A DNA stretch of 23,591 nucleotides from NCBI GenBank assembly GCA_002344345.1, contig DDTL01000162.1, positions 1 to 23,591 on the forward strand, read 5' to 3'. The position numbers were made by a program, and so were the translations under genes. Below the pieces are notes generated by a model, which searched no databases, had not been told where the DNA came from, and saw nothing but the letters and a program-made list of their open reading frames with translations. This DNA comes from Saprospiraceae bacterium UBA2365. Lineage in GTDB: Bacteria > Bacteroidota > Bacteroidia > Chitinophagales > Saprospiraceae. Every line of letters begins with the position of its first letter. The stretch's first letter is position 1. Positions 1 through 9,086 of this stretch are shown one piece after another.

Positions 1-262
1 ATGCAGCATTAAGCATTTAATTTGCATAACAAATATAAAAATATAAAATATGAAATCCATAAGCTGACCATGTATTAGCGTATAACCGGAAAATTTTAAT
101 TGAATATACCGATCAAGGCACTGATATTTAGTCCCATGTGGACTTATAAAAAAATTAAATGAATATAGCAGGGAATTGATATGCAACATATTAACAATGA
201 GATGTTCATGTGGTTACTGTTATTTCAACAAGTAAATCTTTAAAAAAAATAAAATCCTATTT
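1..262. other. AT-rich leader region before the metalloprotease gene
   Basis: No credible gene lies here. The stretch is AT-rich with frequent stops in all frames and ends in an A-run just before the ATG at 263, which is the usual look of a Bacteroidota translation start without a Shine-Dalgarno. I searched by eye for the phylum's -7 element (TAnnTTTG) and found no convincing copy with a matching -33 element. Confidence 0.5.
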
Positions 263-3200
263 ATGTCTAAACGGCTTATCGTTACCGCCATTTTTTTCAT
301 CCTTTTTGCATTGAATTTTTCTTTTGGTCAACATGGGAATGACATCAGCACCCTTTTTTCTTCGCAAAAAAACATTTTCAGAGGAGATGAAACGATCAGA
401 GAAGGTACCTACCTCAGTCTCAACCAGGAGTTTTTAAACAGGTTACAACAGCTCAGATACGATGATATAGAAATCGAATTACCCATTGGTAATGACGAAC
501 GTTTAAGAATGCATTTACACAGAATTAACCTGTTGTCTTCCAACTTTATCCTGAGAACTTCAGAAAACGACACCCTGGATTACGATCCGGGACTGTATTA
601 TATTGGTCATATTGAAGGTAAAAAAGGTATTTGTTCGATCACCTTATTTAAAGATGAGGTGGTAGGTATCGTTTCTGTGGCGGATGCCGGAAGTTACAAT
701 CTTGTGCATATCAAAGGAGGCAGACCTGATGAATATCTGATTTACAATGACAGACATGTTAATAAAGAACGGAATTTTGTGTGCCATACAAGTGATGATG
801 GCCTCGAAGCACTTCACGAACATGACATGGAGTCTGGTACCAACAGGGCTGGTGAATGCGTAAAAATGTATATCGAAGGAGATTATGCATTGAATCAGAA
901 CAAGGGAGGCGTGGTTCCCGCAACCAATTATATTACAGCGCTTTTTGCTCAGGTGGTGGCAGTATATGATGCGGAACAAATCCCATTGGAAATTTCAGAG
1001 ATCATGGTTTGGGCAACCCAGGACAATTATGATCAGAATGATTCGGGAAATGCACTTGACCAATTTGAAGATAATAATCCAAACTTCAATGGAGATCTGG
1101 CACATTTATTTGCTTATGGTGGAAATGGTACAGGTGGTCTGGCGTGGGTTGATGTACTTTGTGGTTGGAAACCGTATGCTTACAGCAATATTGACTCAGA
1201 TTTCGATGATTACCCTTCTTATTCCTGGTCAGTGGAAGTTGTGTCACATGAAATGGGTCACAATATGGGTTCACGTCATACACATGCATGTGTCTGGAAC
1301 GGCAATGGTACTCAAATCGATGATTGTGGCAATGTTTATGCAGACCAGAATGGCGGTCCGATTGAAGGTGCTTCCTGTTATGATTCAGGAGATCCTATCA
1401 TCCCCAATGACGGGACCATTATGAGTTACTGTCACTTGTTGCCGGGTGTTGGCATCAATCTGGGTCTTGGCTTTGGCAATCAACCCGGCAATCTGATCAG
1501 AAACCGTTATAACAATGCAGATTGCCTTACAGAATGTACAGGTGGTGGTGTTAATCCACCTGTAGCGTCATTTGAATCGGACTTTACAGATGTATGCGCA
1601 GGAGAAACCATACAATTTTTTGATCTTTCAACCAATAACCCCACGAGTTGGGAATGGACTTTTGAAGGCGGCGAACCCAATGTTTCCAATGAAGAAAATC
1701 CTGTAGTATTTTATAACATCGGTGGCACATTTGATGTGACCCTCCTGGCTGCCAATTCAGGTGGGGAGGATGAATTGTACATGCCGAATTTCGTCAATGT
1801 ATATGATGCACCACAGGCCTCCTTTACTTATGAGATCATCAATGGGAATGAAGTTATTTTTACCAATACTTCTGAAAATGCTGAGTACTATTTATGGGAT
1901 TTTGGTGATGGTTTTATTAGCTCCTCAACCAATCCTTCACATGTTTATACATTTGATGGAGAATTTGATGTGATATTATCTGCAGGCAATGATTTTTGCA
2001 GTGATGATTTATTTCAGACGACTATTCAGATCGCTACAATGCCAACTGCCGGGATGGATATTTCAGCCAGTTCAGGTTGTACGCCATTTGTAGTGAATTT
2101 CTCTGACAATTCAAGTTCTAACGTAACATCATGGCAATGGGTTTTTGAAGGAGGTAACCCCCCAACTTCAAGTACTGCCAATCCGACTGTAACCTATAAT
2201 ACACCCGGGCATTTCGATGTAAGCCTGACTGTCTCAAACGGTGTTTTCCAAAACAGTATCAGTTTCAGCGATACCATACATGTTTATCTTCCTCCGGTAG
2301 CAGGTTTTAATACGGTCATCAATGGGTATTCTGTAACTTTTATCAACACATCGACCAATTCTACCAGTTATCTGTGGAATTTTGGGGATGGAAATACCTC
2401 CACTGAACAATACCCAACCCATATTTATGCAACTTCGGGAACTTACAATGTACAACTGACCAGTACGAGTATTTGCGGTTCGAGTAATGCGCAGGGGCAA
2501 GTGATCATCTCAGCTTTACCTGTTGCAAGTTTTACAGCAGAAACGGAAACCATTTGTGTCAACCAATCGGTTCAGTTTTTCAATACTTCCAATACAACTA
2601 CCGTTAACTGGATCTTCCAGGGAGGGAATCCGGCAACTTCAACCCAACAGAATCCTGTAGTCACATATATTGCATCAGGGTCATATGATGTAACACTCCA
2701 GGCAACTAATTCTTTGGGTACTGATGTACTTGTAATACAGGATTTTATCACCGTACTTCAGAATCCTACGGGTTCTTTTACAAATTCAGTAAATCAATAT
2801 ACTGCAAGTTTTAACCAGCAGATGACCGAGGCGTTGTCTTTTATGTGGAACTTTGGAGATGGTACATCCTCCACGACCATGAATCCGACCCACACTTATG
2901 CCAATGATGGTAATTACCTGGTTACCCTGACTATAAACGGATTGTGCGATACGATCACCATACCTCATCAGGTAGTGATCGCAAATCCGCCTTCAGCCAA
3001 TTTCAGTCATAGTCAGGTTACAGGCTGCGTACCATTAACTGTTCAATACACGAATTTATCAAGCCAGAATACAGACAATATCCAATGGACTTTTGAAGGT
3101 GGTAATCCTGTAAGTTCTCAAGCCCCCAATCCTTCAGTGGTATATTCTAATCCCGGTACTTTCTCTGTATTGCTGGAAGCTTATAATGAGCAGGGTCAGG

Positions 3201-4213
3201 ATGTGGATTTAAGGACAGGACTTGTTCAGGTTCAGGGAGTTCCGGTTGCTGATTTTACTTTTAACGTGACACAGTTTACCGTGAATTTCACCTATTCAGG
3301 CAATGCCGGTTATACGGTATTATGGAATTTTGGGGACGGCAGTACTTCAACTCAGCAAAATCCGACCCATACCTATGCCACTCAGGGAAATTACAGTGTA
3401 ACCATGACAGTTTCCAACACTTGTGGTCAAACAGAAAAAGTGAAGACAGTATCCATCGCTTTATTGCCGGAAGCCGCTTTTTCATATACTCCCGGAAATG
3501 GCTGTGCACCTCTCACAGTTCAGTATACGAATCAATCTTCGGGCAATTATTCACAGTTATTATGGAGCTTTGAAGGAGGAACTCCTGCCTTTTCAACCTC
3601 CAATAATCCGACAGTGAATTATTTTGCCGGAGGTACTTTCAATACGTCACTGATCGCTATTTCAACCAATGGGAATGATACTTTACTGTTGGAGGATATC
3701 ATAACAGTGGATGATGGGCCTGATCCATTCTTTTACTTTGCCATCAATGGTCCGACAGTCATTTTCTTTAACCAGACAGAAGATGCAGATGCTTATATCT
3801 GGAATTTTGGGGATGGAACACTTTCTTCTGAAAAAGAACCAAGGCACACATATACAGCCAATGGAACCTATACGGTAACTTTATTTGCCAGCAATGACTG
3901 TGGACAAAAATCAAAGACAATTCAGATTACGATTACAACTGTTGGATCTGATCAGGCAGTTTCAGGAAGTATCAAACTTTACCCGAATCCAAATGATGGA
4001 AATTTCGTCCTGGAGGCATTTGGTGCCGAACAAGAGTCTTATGACCTTTTGGTCTACAATTTCATGGGTCAAATGATTGAAAAACGTAACATAAAGATAA
4101 GTGAACCGGAACATAAAGAATATTTCCGGATGTCTCATTTAGCTAAAGGAATTTATATTTTCGAGATCCGGAAAGGAGAAAAACAGACCAGAATTAAATT
4201 TGTGATACAATAA
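263..4213 (+). CDS. Secreted M12B-like zinc metalloprotease with ten PKD domains and T9SS sorting domain
   Basis: Predicted exported zinc endopeptidase of the reprolysin-like (metzincin) group, carried to the cell surface or medium by the type IX system. Residues 1-22 are a signal peptide ending in FG before Q. Residues about 23-195 look like a propeptide with a lone Cys at 174. The catalytic domain (about 196-425) has HEXXHXXGXXH at 329-339 (HEMGHNMGSRH) and the Met-turn IMSYC with Met at 387, both diagnostic of metzincins. From about 430 to 1225 come ten PKD domains that alternate strictly between a W-x-F-(E/Q)-G-G type and a W-x-F-G-D-G type. Residues about 1236-1316 form a type A T9SS C-terminal domain (LYPNPNDG, then KGIYIFEI near the end). 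The protein is complete, at 1316 residues. The protease and sorting calls are firm; the substrate is unknown. It stands alone, followed by a strong terminator. Confidence 0.93.
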   Translation: MSKRLIVTAIFFILFALNFSFGQHGNDISTLFSSQKNIFRGDETIREGTYLSLNQEFLNRLQQLRYDDIEIELPIGNDERLRMHLHRINLLSSNFILRTSENDTLDYDPGLYYIGHIEGKKGICSITLFKDEVVGIVSVADAGSYNLVHIKGGRPDEYLIYNDRHVNKERNFVCHTSDDGLEALHEHDMESGTNRAGECVKMYIEGDYALNQNKGGVVPATNYITALFAQVVAVYDAEQIPLEISEIMVWATQDNYDQNDSGNALDQFEDNNPNFNGDLAHLFAYGGNGTGGLAWVDVLCGWKPYAYSNIDSDFDDYPSYSWSVEVVSHEMGHNMGSRHTHACVWNGNGTQIDDCGNVYADQNGGPIEGASCYDSGDPIIPNDGTIMSYCHLLPGVGINLGLGFGNQPGNLIRNRYNNADCLTECTGGGVNPPVASFESDFTDVCAGETIQFFDLSTNNPTSWEWTFEGGEPNVSNEENPVVFYNIGGTFDVTLLAANSGGEDELYMPNFVNVYDAPQASFTYEIINGNEVIFTNTSENAEYYLWDFGDGFISSSTNPSHVYTFDGEFDVILSAGNDFCSDDLFQTTIQIATMPTAGMDISASSGCTPFVVNFSDNSSSNVTSWQWVFEGGNPPTSSTANPTVTYNTPGHFDVSLTVSNGVFQNSISFSDTIHVYLPPVAGFNTVINGYSVTFINTSTNSTSYLWNFGDGNTSTEQYPTHIYATSGTYNVQLTSTSICGSSNAQGQVIISALPVASFTAETETICVNQSVQFFNTSNTTTVNWIFQGGNPATSTQQNPVVTYIASGSYDVTLQATNSLGTDVLVIQDFITVLQNPTGSFTNSVNQYTASFNQQMTEALSFMWNFGDGTSSTTMNPTHTYANDGNYLVTLTINGLCDTITIPHQVVIANPPSANFSHSQVTGCVPLTVQYTNLSSQNTDNIQWTFEGGNPVSSQAPNPSVVYSNPGTFSVLLEAYNEQGQDVDLRTGLVQVQGVPVADFTFNVTQFTVNFTYSGNAGYTVLWNFGDGSTSTQQNPTHTYATQGNYSVTMTVSNTCGQTEKVKTVSIALLPEAAFSYTPGNGCAPLTVQYTNQSSGNYSQLLWSFEGGTPAFSTSNNPTVNYFAGGTFNTSLIAISTNGNDTLLLEDIITVDDGPDPFFYFAINGPTVIFFNQTEDADAYIWNFGDGTLSSEKEPRHTYTANGTYTVTLFASNDCGQKSKTIQITITTVGSDQAVSGSIKLYPNPNDGNFVLEAFGAEQESYDLLVYNFMGQMIEKRNIKISEPEHKEYFRMSHLAKGIYIFEIRKGEKQTRIKFVIQ
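1547..3940 (+). repeat. Five tandem ~477-bp units, each encoding a pair of PKD domains
   Basis: The codon for the F of the FEGG/FQGG motif occurs at 1661, 2144, 2615, 3092 and 3569, giving spacings of 483, 471, 477 and 477 bp, all multiples of three. Each unit codes for one FEGG-type PKD followed by one FGDG-type PKD. The fourth and fifth units share near-identical wording around (V/A)PLTVQYTN, suggesting the most recent duplication. The array projects the protease away from the surface or binds a substrate such as polysaccharide or protein; that role is known for PKD arrays in general and is not shown here. Confidence 0.85.
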
Positions 4214-4234
4214 TTCTCAAAGAATTATTTGAGG

Positions 4235-4270
4235 AAATACCGCAATGATCATCGTTGCGGTATTTTTTTT
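4235..4270. terminator. Shared bidirectional rho-independent terminator
   Basis: The two arms AAATACCGCAATGA (4235-4248) and TCGTTGCGGTATTT (4252-4265) pair over 14 bp with one G-T wobble around the three-base loop TCA, and a T-run to 4270 follows on the plus strand. It sits 21 bp after the protease stop and abuts the stop of the convergent methyltransferase gene, so it probably ends both transcripts. The T-rich tail on the minus side is weaker. A second small hairpin, CTCAAA/TTTGAG, lies at 4216-4233. Confidence 0.85.
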
Positions 4271-5036
4271 ATCCATAAGATCTGCGGTTTATTTCTGCCA
4301 TCATAACTGAACAGGCAATGGCGACATTGAGTGATTCTGTTTGACCATTATAACGCGGAATGCTGACTTTACTAACCCTGGCATGATCCATCATGACTTT
4401 GACTCCATGGCTTTCGTTTCCCATGATCAACAACATAGGAAAAGCCAACTCAGTTTCATATACCGATGCACCATCCATTTCTGCAGAATAGATAACAAAA
4501 GACAAAGTAGCCTCATCCAGAAACTGTTGCAATCCACTTTGAATGACAGGCAACCTGAACAGACTTCCCATAGAAGCCTGTACCACCTTGGGGTTATACG
4601 GATCAACGCATTCATTGGATAAAACCAGCAAATCCCATCCGAACCAGTCTGCAGATCTGATGATCGTTCCCAAATTGCCCGGGTCCCGCACTTCATCGAG
4701 ATAAATCACCTTTTTAAGCTCTGACCCCTGACAAATCATGGCTGTTTCATCCTGCATCCGGATTACGGCAATGGCATTTTGAGGAGTTTTCAGGTTTGAA
4801 ATACGTTCAAGATCTTTCCCTGCAACGGGAAAATAATGAATACCTGCAGCAATCAATTTACCTTCCTGTCGTTCTAAGAATTCAGGAAGGGCATACAACT
4901 GATCGATGAGGTAAGGTTTGAGGTCGATCAATTCCAATATTATTTTCTCACCTTCAGCTAAATATTTTTGGTACATTTGCCTGTACTTTTTTATATTTAG
5001 TGATTTTAGAAACTGTATTGAGTTTTTTGAAAGCAT
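4269..5036 (-). CDS. TrmH/SpoU-family RNA 2'-O-methyltransferase
   Basis: Predicted cytosolic SAM-dependent enzyme that methylates a ribose 2'-OH in rRNA or tRNA; which nucleotide cannot be told from sequence. It has the N-terminal substrate-binding segment and the C-terminal SpoU trefoil-knot domain with all three motifs: NLGTIIRSADWFG, LLIMGNESHGV and ESLNVAIACSVMMAE. I place the start at the ATG at 5036 because the family typically begins MLSKN and because AAGG lies five bases upstream, a rare Shine-Dalgarno-like signal here. An in-frame ATG at 5060 would add eight residues (MLYQIKVK). The gene is divergent from tamL across 28 bp; from memory, this TrmH-tamL pairing recurs in Bacteroidota. 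Family call firm, exact start probable. Confidence 0.92.
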   Translation of the reverse strand: MLSKNSIQFLKSLNIKKYRQMYQKYLAEGEKIILELIDLKPYLIDQLYALPEFLERQEGKLIAAGIHYFPVAGKDLERISNLKTPQNAIAVIRMQDETAMICQGSELKKVIYLDEVRDPGNLGTIIRSADWFGWDLLVLSNECVDPYNPKVVQASMGSLFRLPVIQSGLQQFLDEATLSFVIYSAEMDGASVYETELAFPMLLIMGNESHGVKVMMDHARVSKVSIPRYNGQTESLNVAIACSVMMAEINRRSYG

Positions 5037-5064
5037 TTTGACCTTAATTTGATACAACATTCAT

Positions 5065-7395
5065 TTGATCAATAAAGATAGCATATTATTTTTTCTGTTC
5101 GTGGCAATGATCGTTTTTTTGTTGTCATCATGTGATGCCACCAAATACCTGCCTGAGGGAGAACATTTTACCGGGATTGATCGGGTGATCATCAAGTCTC
5201 CCAGAAGAATAGACAATAAATCCTATCTTTACGAGGAACTCGAAGGCTTTATCAAACAAAAACGAAACAGAAACAGGATCAATGTTTACGCATATTTTAA
5301 GAATCAGGATACCTCAGACACTTTATGGCACAACAGGTTCATCAGAAAATATGTAGCGGAAGAACCCAATATCCTGGATGAAGAACTGGTCCGGTCTACA
5401 TCCCTGGAAATGGAAGATTTCCTTCGAAACAAGAGAGGATTTTACAATGCCCGGGTCGAGTACAAACTTATATATCATCCCAGATTCAGAGAGATTGGGG
5501 TGGATTATCTTGTATATGCCGGCAAGAGGCATCGTATCCGTTCCGTCCAGTTCTACGCAGAAGATAGTATTTTGAACAGTCTGATGCAGAATGCCAAAGA
5601 TGAATCTTTTTTGGTTGAAGGTGATCCAGTCAGTTCATTATCGTATGAATATGAACGCACCCGTTTGACCAATCTTTTTCAGAATAACGGATATTCCCAG
5701 TTTATCCCCAATTACATTGAGCTCACAGGTGATTCGAGCAATTACCAGGTAGATTTGAAAATAAATGTTTTAAATGTAAATCCAGAAGTGGGACATCCGA
5801 GGTTTACCACCGGCAAGATCAATGTATTTACAGATTTTAACCCTGGAAAGGCTTCAGATTCTACTGCCACAGAAACGATTGACAGTTTACAATTTATCAG
5901 GAGGTTCATAAATTATCTGGTAAAACCAGAGGTGATCTCATCAAAAATATCCTTCAAGCAGGGTGAACTGACCAACAAATATAAACAACAGGAAACATAC
6001 AACCGGCTATCCCAGTTAAGTCCGTATAAGTTTGTCATGATCCGACCTTCCATTGACTCTTCAGATCTACAAAAGATCAATTATGATCTGATTTTGGTTC
6101 CAAAACCTAAGCTTTGGGAAATAGAATATGGTCTGGAGTTGAATTATACCACGTTCAATCAAAACGATCAGCTTTTTGGTTTTGGTGGTAATATCTCCAT
6201 CGAAAACAACAATCTTTTTGGCGGTGCAGAACGATATGTTTCTTCTTTATCAGCCAACTCAGACATACGCTACCTGGACCTTTATGAGATTTTCATCACC
6301 AATTCCAACAGCATTTTTATTCCCAAGCCCATCAATTGGCATAAATATTCAGCATTTTATCCTGTTTTCAGACTTGCGTTACCGCGACAATATACCCGTT
6401 TTAAGCAATATGCTCAAACGAGAACTTCGCTCAATGCGTATTATCACAGCCTTGCCGAAACTTTTGATATTCTTACAGTCAATACATCGCTGGGTTATCA
6501 ATACAGGCCGGGCGAACAAACTTTGGTTTATCTGGATCAGTTTACGATTGATTACCATACAGCCACAATTTATGATACTACCCTGTTCAATGAGCCCTAT
6601 ATAAAAAATAGTTTAAGTCCTTATTTGCTGACAGGTTTTTTGTTCGATGACCTGACAATAGCCATCACCAGCAATACGAAATATCGGAAATTTTCCTGGA
6701 ATATATCTGCCGGAATTGAGTTTTCAGGACTGGAAGTCTTTCTTTTCAACAAGTTGTATAACCAAATATCAGGTGATCAGGATTACTGGACATTAAAGCT
6801 CAACGATGGAACAAAATTAGCAAAATATTTTAAAACCCAGTTCGAATATCGAAACAGACTGGCCTTTTCTTCCCAATCCAGTTTAGCATCCAGACTTTTC
6901 ATTGGTTTTGGAATACCTTATGGTGACAACAGTATTTTGCCCTATTCCAAGCAGTTTTATGCCGGTGGAACACAGAGTATCAGGGCCTGGCCTACCCGCG
7001 GTTTAGGCCCGGGAGGACATGAAGATGTCATTTTAAGTGAAGATCAGGTAGCCTTTCAAAAAGGCGATATCAAGCTGGAAGCAAACATTGAATACAGATT
7101 TGATCTGCCCTGGTATTTTGAGGGAGCTATTTTTGTAGATGCAGGTAATATATGGTTATATAATGAGGATGAGAACCTCAAAGATGCCAGGTTCACAAAA
7201 AATTTTTATAAACAAATCGCCGTCGGGCCAGGTTATGGCCTTCGGTTGAACTTTGGATTTCTGATCGTCAGATTCGATATAGGTTATAAATGGAGAATGC
7301 CCTACATTGTAGAAGAGACCAATTCCTATTGGGTAGGCAGGAGTAACTATTTGAGAGACCCTAACCTCACTTTCGGGCTGGATTATTCTTTTTAA
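5065..7395 (+). CDS. tamL: TamL-type Omp85 outer-membrane assembly lipoprotein
   Basis: Predicted outer-membrane lipoprotein of the BamA/TamA superfamily, the Bacteroidota TamL subgroup, expected to work with TamB in delivering envelope components; TamB is not in this window. The N-terminus is a lipoprotein signal with lipobox LLSSC (Cys at residue 23). POTRA-like segments fill about 30-340, and the rest is a 16-strand-type barrel. The Omp85 loop signature appears as AGGTQSIRAWPTRGLGPG near residues 633-650, and the chain ends in aromatic F (GLDYSF), as outer-membrane barrels do. The start is odd: the only codon that preserves the whole signal peptide is TTG at 5065. An in-frame TGA lies at 5050, and the next candidates (GTG 5101, ATG 5107) would cut the signal down to nine residues or so. 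Any promoter must therefore lie inside the divergent methyltransferase gene. Length of 776 is typical. Confidence 0.9.
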   Translation: MINKDSILFFLFVAMIVFLLSSCDATKYLPEGEHFTGIDRVIIKSPRRIDNKSYLYEELEGFIKQKRNRNRINVYAYFKNQDTSDTLWHNRFIRKYVAEEPNILDEELVRSTSLEMEDFLRNKRGFYNARVEYKLIYHPRFREIGVDYLVYAGKRHRIRSVQFYAEDSILNSLMQNAKDESFLVEGDPVSSLSYEYERTRLTNLFQNNGYSQFIPNYIELTGDSSNYQVDLKINVLNVNPEVGHPRFTTGKINVFTDFNPGKASDSTATETIDSLQFIRRFINYLVKPEVISSKISFKQGELTNKYKQQETYNRLSQLSPYKFVMIRPSIDSSDLQKINYDLILVPKPKLWEIEYGLELNYTTFNQNDQLFGFGGNISIENNNLFGGAERYVSSLSANSDIRYLDLYEIFITNSNSIFIPKPINWHKYSAFYPVFRLALPRQYTRFKQYAQTRTSLNAYYHSLAETFDILTVNTSLGYQYRPGEQTLVYLDQFTIDYHTATIYDTTLFNEPYIKNSLSPYLLTGFLFDDLTIAITSNTKYRKFSWNISAGIEFSGLEVFLFNKLYNQISGDQDYWTLKLNDGTKLAKYFKTQFEYRNRLAFSSQSSLASRLFIGFGIPYGDNSILPYSKQFYAGGTQSIRAWPTRGLGPGGHEDVILSEDQVAFQKGDIKLEANIEYRFDLPWYFEGAIFVDAGNIWLYNEDENLKDARFTKNFYKQIAVGPGYGLRLNFGFLIVRFDIGYKWRMPYIVEETNSYWVGRSNYLRDPNLTFGLDYSF

Positions 7396-7414
7396 CCGAC
7401 CTATTTTATATCTT

Positions 7415-9034
7415 TCAGAAAGCTATTTTGAATCCACCCAATAAAACTGTTCTGTAAGAGGGATATTGATACCATCTGTAATATTTCGAAGCAGTGATAT
7501 TATTCCAGGTCAAAAACAAAAACGTATTCCTGAATATATTGAATTGAGCATGAGCATTGAAATCAAAAATAACTGGCAGATTTACAGCTGTTGCCGTTTC
7601 AGGATCCAGATAAAAAATCCCGCTTTTGAAGAAAAAAGCTCCTTCCAACAGCAATTTTCGCTCAAAAAATGATGTTTTTGCTCCAATATTAGTTTCAAAT
7701 GCAGGTTTGTGCCATGCTTTTTCCTGATTTTCCATGTTATAATAATGATTCGCCAAACGTCCGTTGACAGCGAGGTTTTCGTTGATCCTGTAATCGAGTT
7801 CGGCCTGCAGGGAGAAGTCTGTTCCGTTATCATACAGTACATCAAACTGCCTTTCGTCAAATGGAGAGATATCGAACAGAGGCAGATTGGTAAGTTGGTG
7901 ATATGCAGCCACAAATTCAAACAAAGCTCCCTCTATATTGCCCCGAACTCCTGCAAAATAATTTTTAGAAATAAAAGCATTGGCCTCATTACTGGCAAAT
8001 CGCATAAAAGGATTTTCCCTGACTAAGTTATAGGCTGAATTCAATTGTATGTGCTGATTGACGCCGGCAAAAATATCGAAATAGGAAAATATTTTATTCA
8101 GTGAAATCTTGCCGGTTGGATAGATAAAATATTTGTTGGCATATCCCATATTTCCGCCCAGTTCAAAAGTAAAAAAAGGTTTATCATAGACCAGAGCCGG
8201 AGCGAATTTAAACATACCAACCGGCGCATGAATGTCAGATAAGCCGGATGATGCTTCAAGTGGAAAAGCCAACGATAAACTGTTTCCGCTGTTCCATTCA
8301 GGTTTGCCGGACACCTCTAAATAATGTTCATAAGCACTTTCAATGTTATTATGTACAAATTTATATGTGACTTCAGCCTGGCCTTCAAATATTTGATTAA
8401 TAGGAGTTGAAGGTATTTCAAACTGAATGTCCCAATGCGTAAACCTCCTTTTCGGATCATCAAAAATTTTGGTCGTATCTGCGTATGATTCTACAGCATA
8501 TAAATTGTAATAATCAATATTCAGATCCGCATAAGTTTTATAGGGAAGTCCGTTTTTGAATGCATTTTGCATATGCAAAAGCAGTTTATTGGTGTAAAAA
8601 CCCTGATGAGGCGTATTTTTTTGATTTGCAGAAAAGTGTTCCAGTGAAAACCCCGAAAGCATACTTCCCTTTTTGATCCCATAGGACAGATCCGCAAGTA
8701 ATACATTAGGAAGCCCATAACCAAACCTGACCAGACCATTTTTGACAATTGGTTCCTTGATAGGTGGTAAAGCCAAAGGTCTGATGCTGGGTTTATCGTA
8801 TTCAAGTTTCAATGGTCTGCCAGAAATGGTATACTGATATGAACGAGAATTTAAATCAAAAGAAGGCAAAACAGGTATCAGATCTACTTTTGTAAAATCC
8901 TTCAATTTCGCTTCAAAATCTTTAAAAACCTTGATCTCGTCAACCTGAATTTCGCCCTGACCATTCATGTCTATAGCGCTAAAATACGCAATCAACAGGC
9001 AAATCAGACTTATTTTTGGTATTTTCATTTTCAA
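7415..9034 (-). CDS. Outer-membrane beta-barrel protein (plug-less TonB-receptor-like), partner of the TPR protein
   Basis: Signal peptide at residues 1-26 (basic MKMKIPK start, hydrophobic core, ending NGQ). A proline-rich pre-barrel segment (about 40-95, with YQYTISGRPLKLEY) leads into about 440 residues of alternating amphipathic strands ending in the aromatic-terminated GGFKIAF. No TonB box or plug domain is seen. It resembles a Bacteroidota family often labelled TonB-dependent receptor despite lacking the plug, with a similar P-x-F-x-Y-x-I pre-barrel. It lies 52 bp downstream of the large TPR gene on the same strand, so the two are probably co-transcribed and may form an outer-membrane complex. 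Transport substrate or assembly role unknown. It converges on tamL with a 19-bp gap and no obvious hairpin. Barrel call good, function not assigned. Confidence 0.8.
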   Translation of the reverse strand: MKMKIPKISLICLLIAYFSAIDMNGQGEIQVDEIKVFKDFEAKLKDFTKVDLIPVLPSFDLNSRSYQYTISGRPLKLEYDKPSIRPLALPPIKEPIVKNGLVRFGYGLPNVLLADLSYGIKKGSMLSGFSLEHFSANQKNTPHQGFYTNKLLLHMQNAFKNGLPYKTYADLNIDYYNLYAVESYADTTKIFDDPKRRFTHWDIQFEIPSTPINQIFEGQAEVTYKFVHNNIESAYEHYLEVSGKPEWNSGNSLSLAFPLEASSGLSDIHAPVGMFKFAPALVYDKPFFTFELGGNMGYANKYFIYPTGKISLNKIFSYFDIFAGVNQHIQLNSAYNLVRENPFMRFASNEANAFISKNYFAGVRGNIEGALFEFVAAYHQLTNLPLFDISPFDERQFDVLYDNGTDFSLQAELDYRINENLAVNGRLANHYYNMENQEKAWHKPAFETNIGAKTSFFERKLLLEGAFFFKSGIFYLDPETATAVNLPVIFDFNAHAQFNIFRNTFLFLTWNNITASKYYRWYQYPSYRTVLLGGFKIAF

Positions 9035-9086
9035 CTAAATTTCTCAGATAACATAATTAAATTCAAAAACGCGCTTGTTTATCAAA

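Noticed and set aside
4341..4696. Open frames on both strands overlapping the TrmH-family gene
   Set aside because: They are alternative frames of a gene with all three SpoU motifs and have no recognisable domains.
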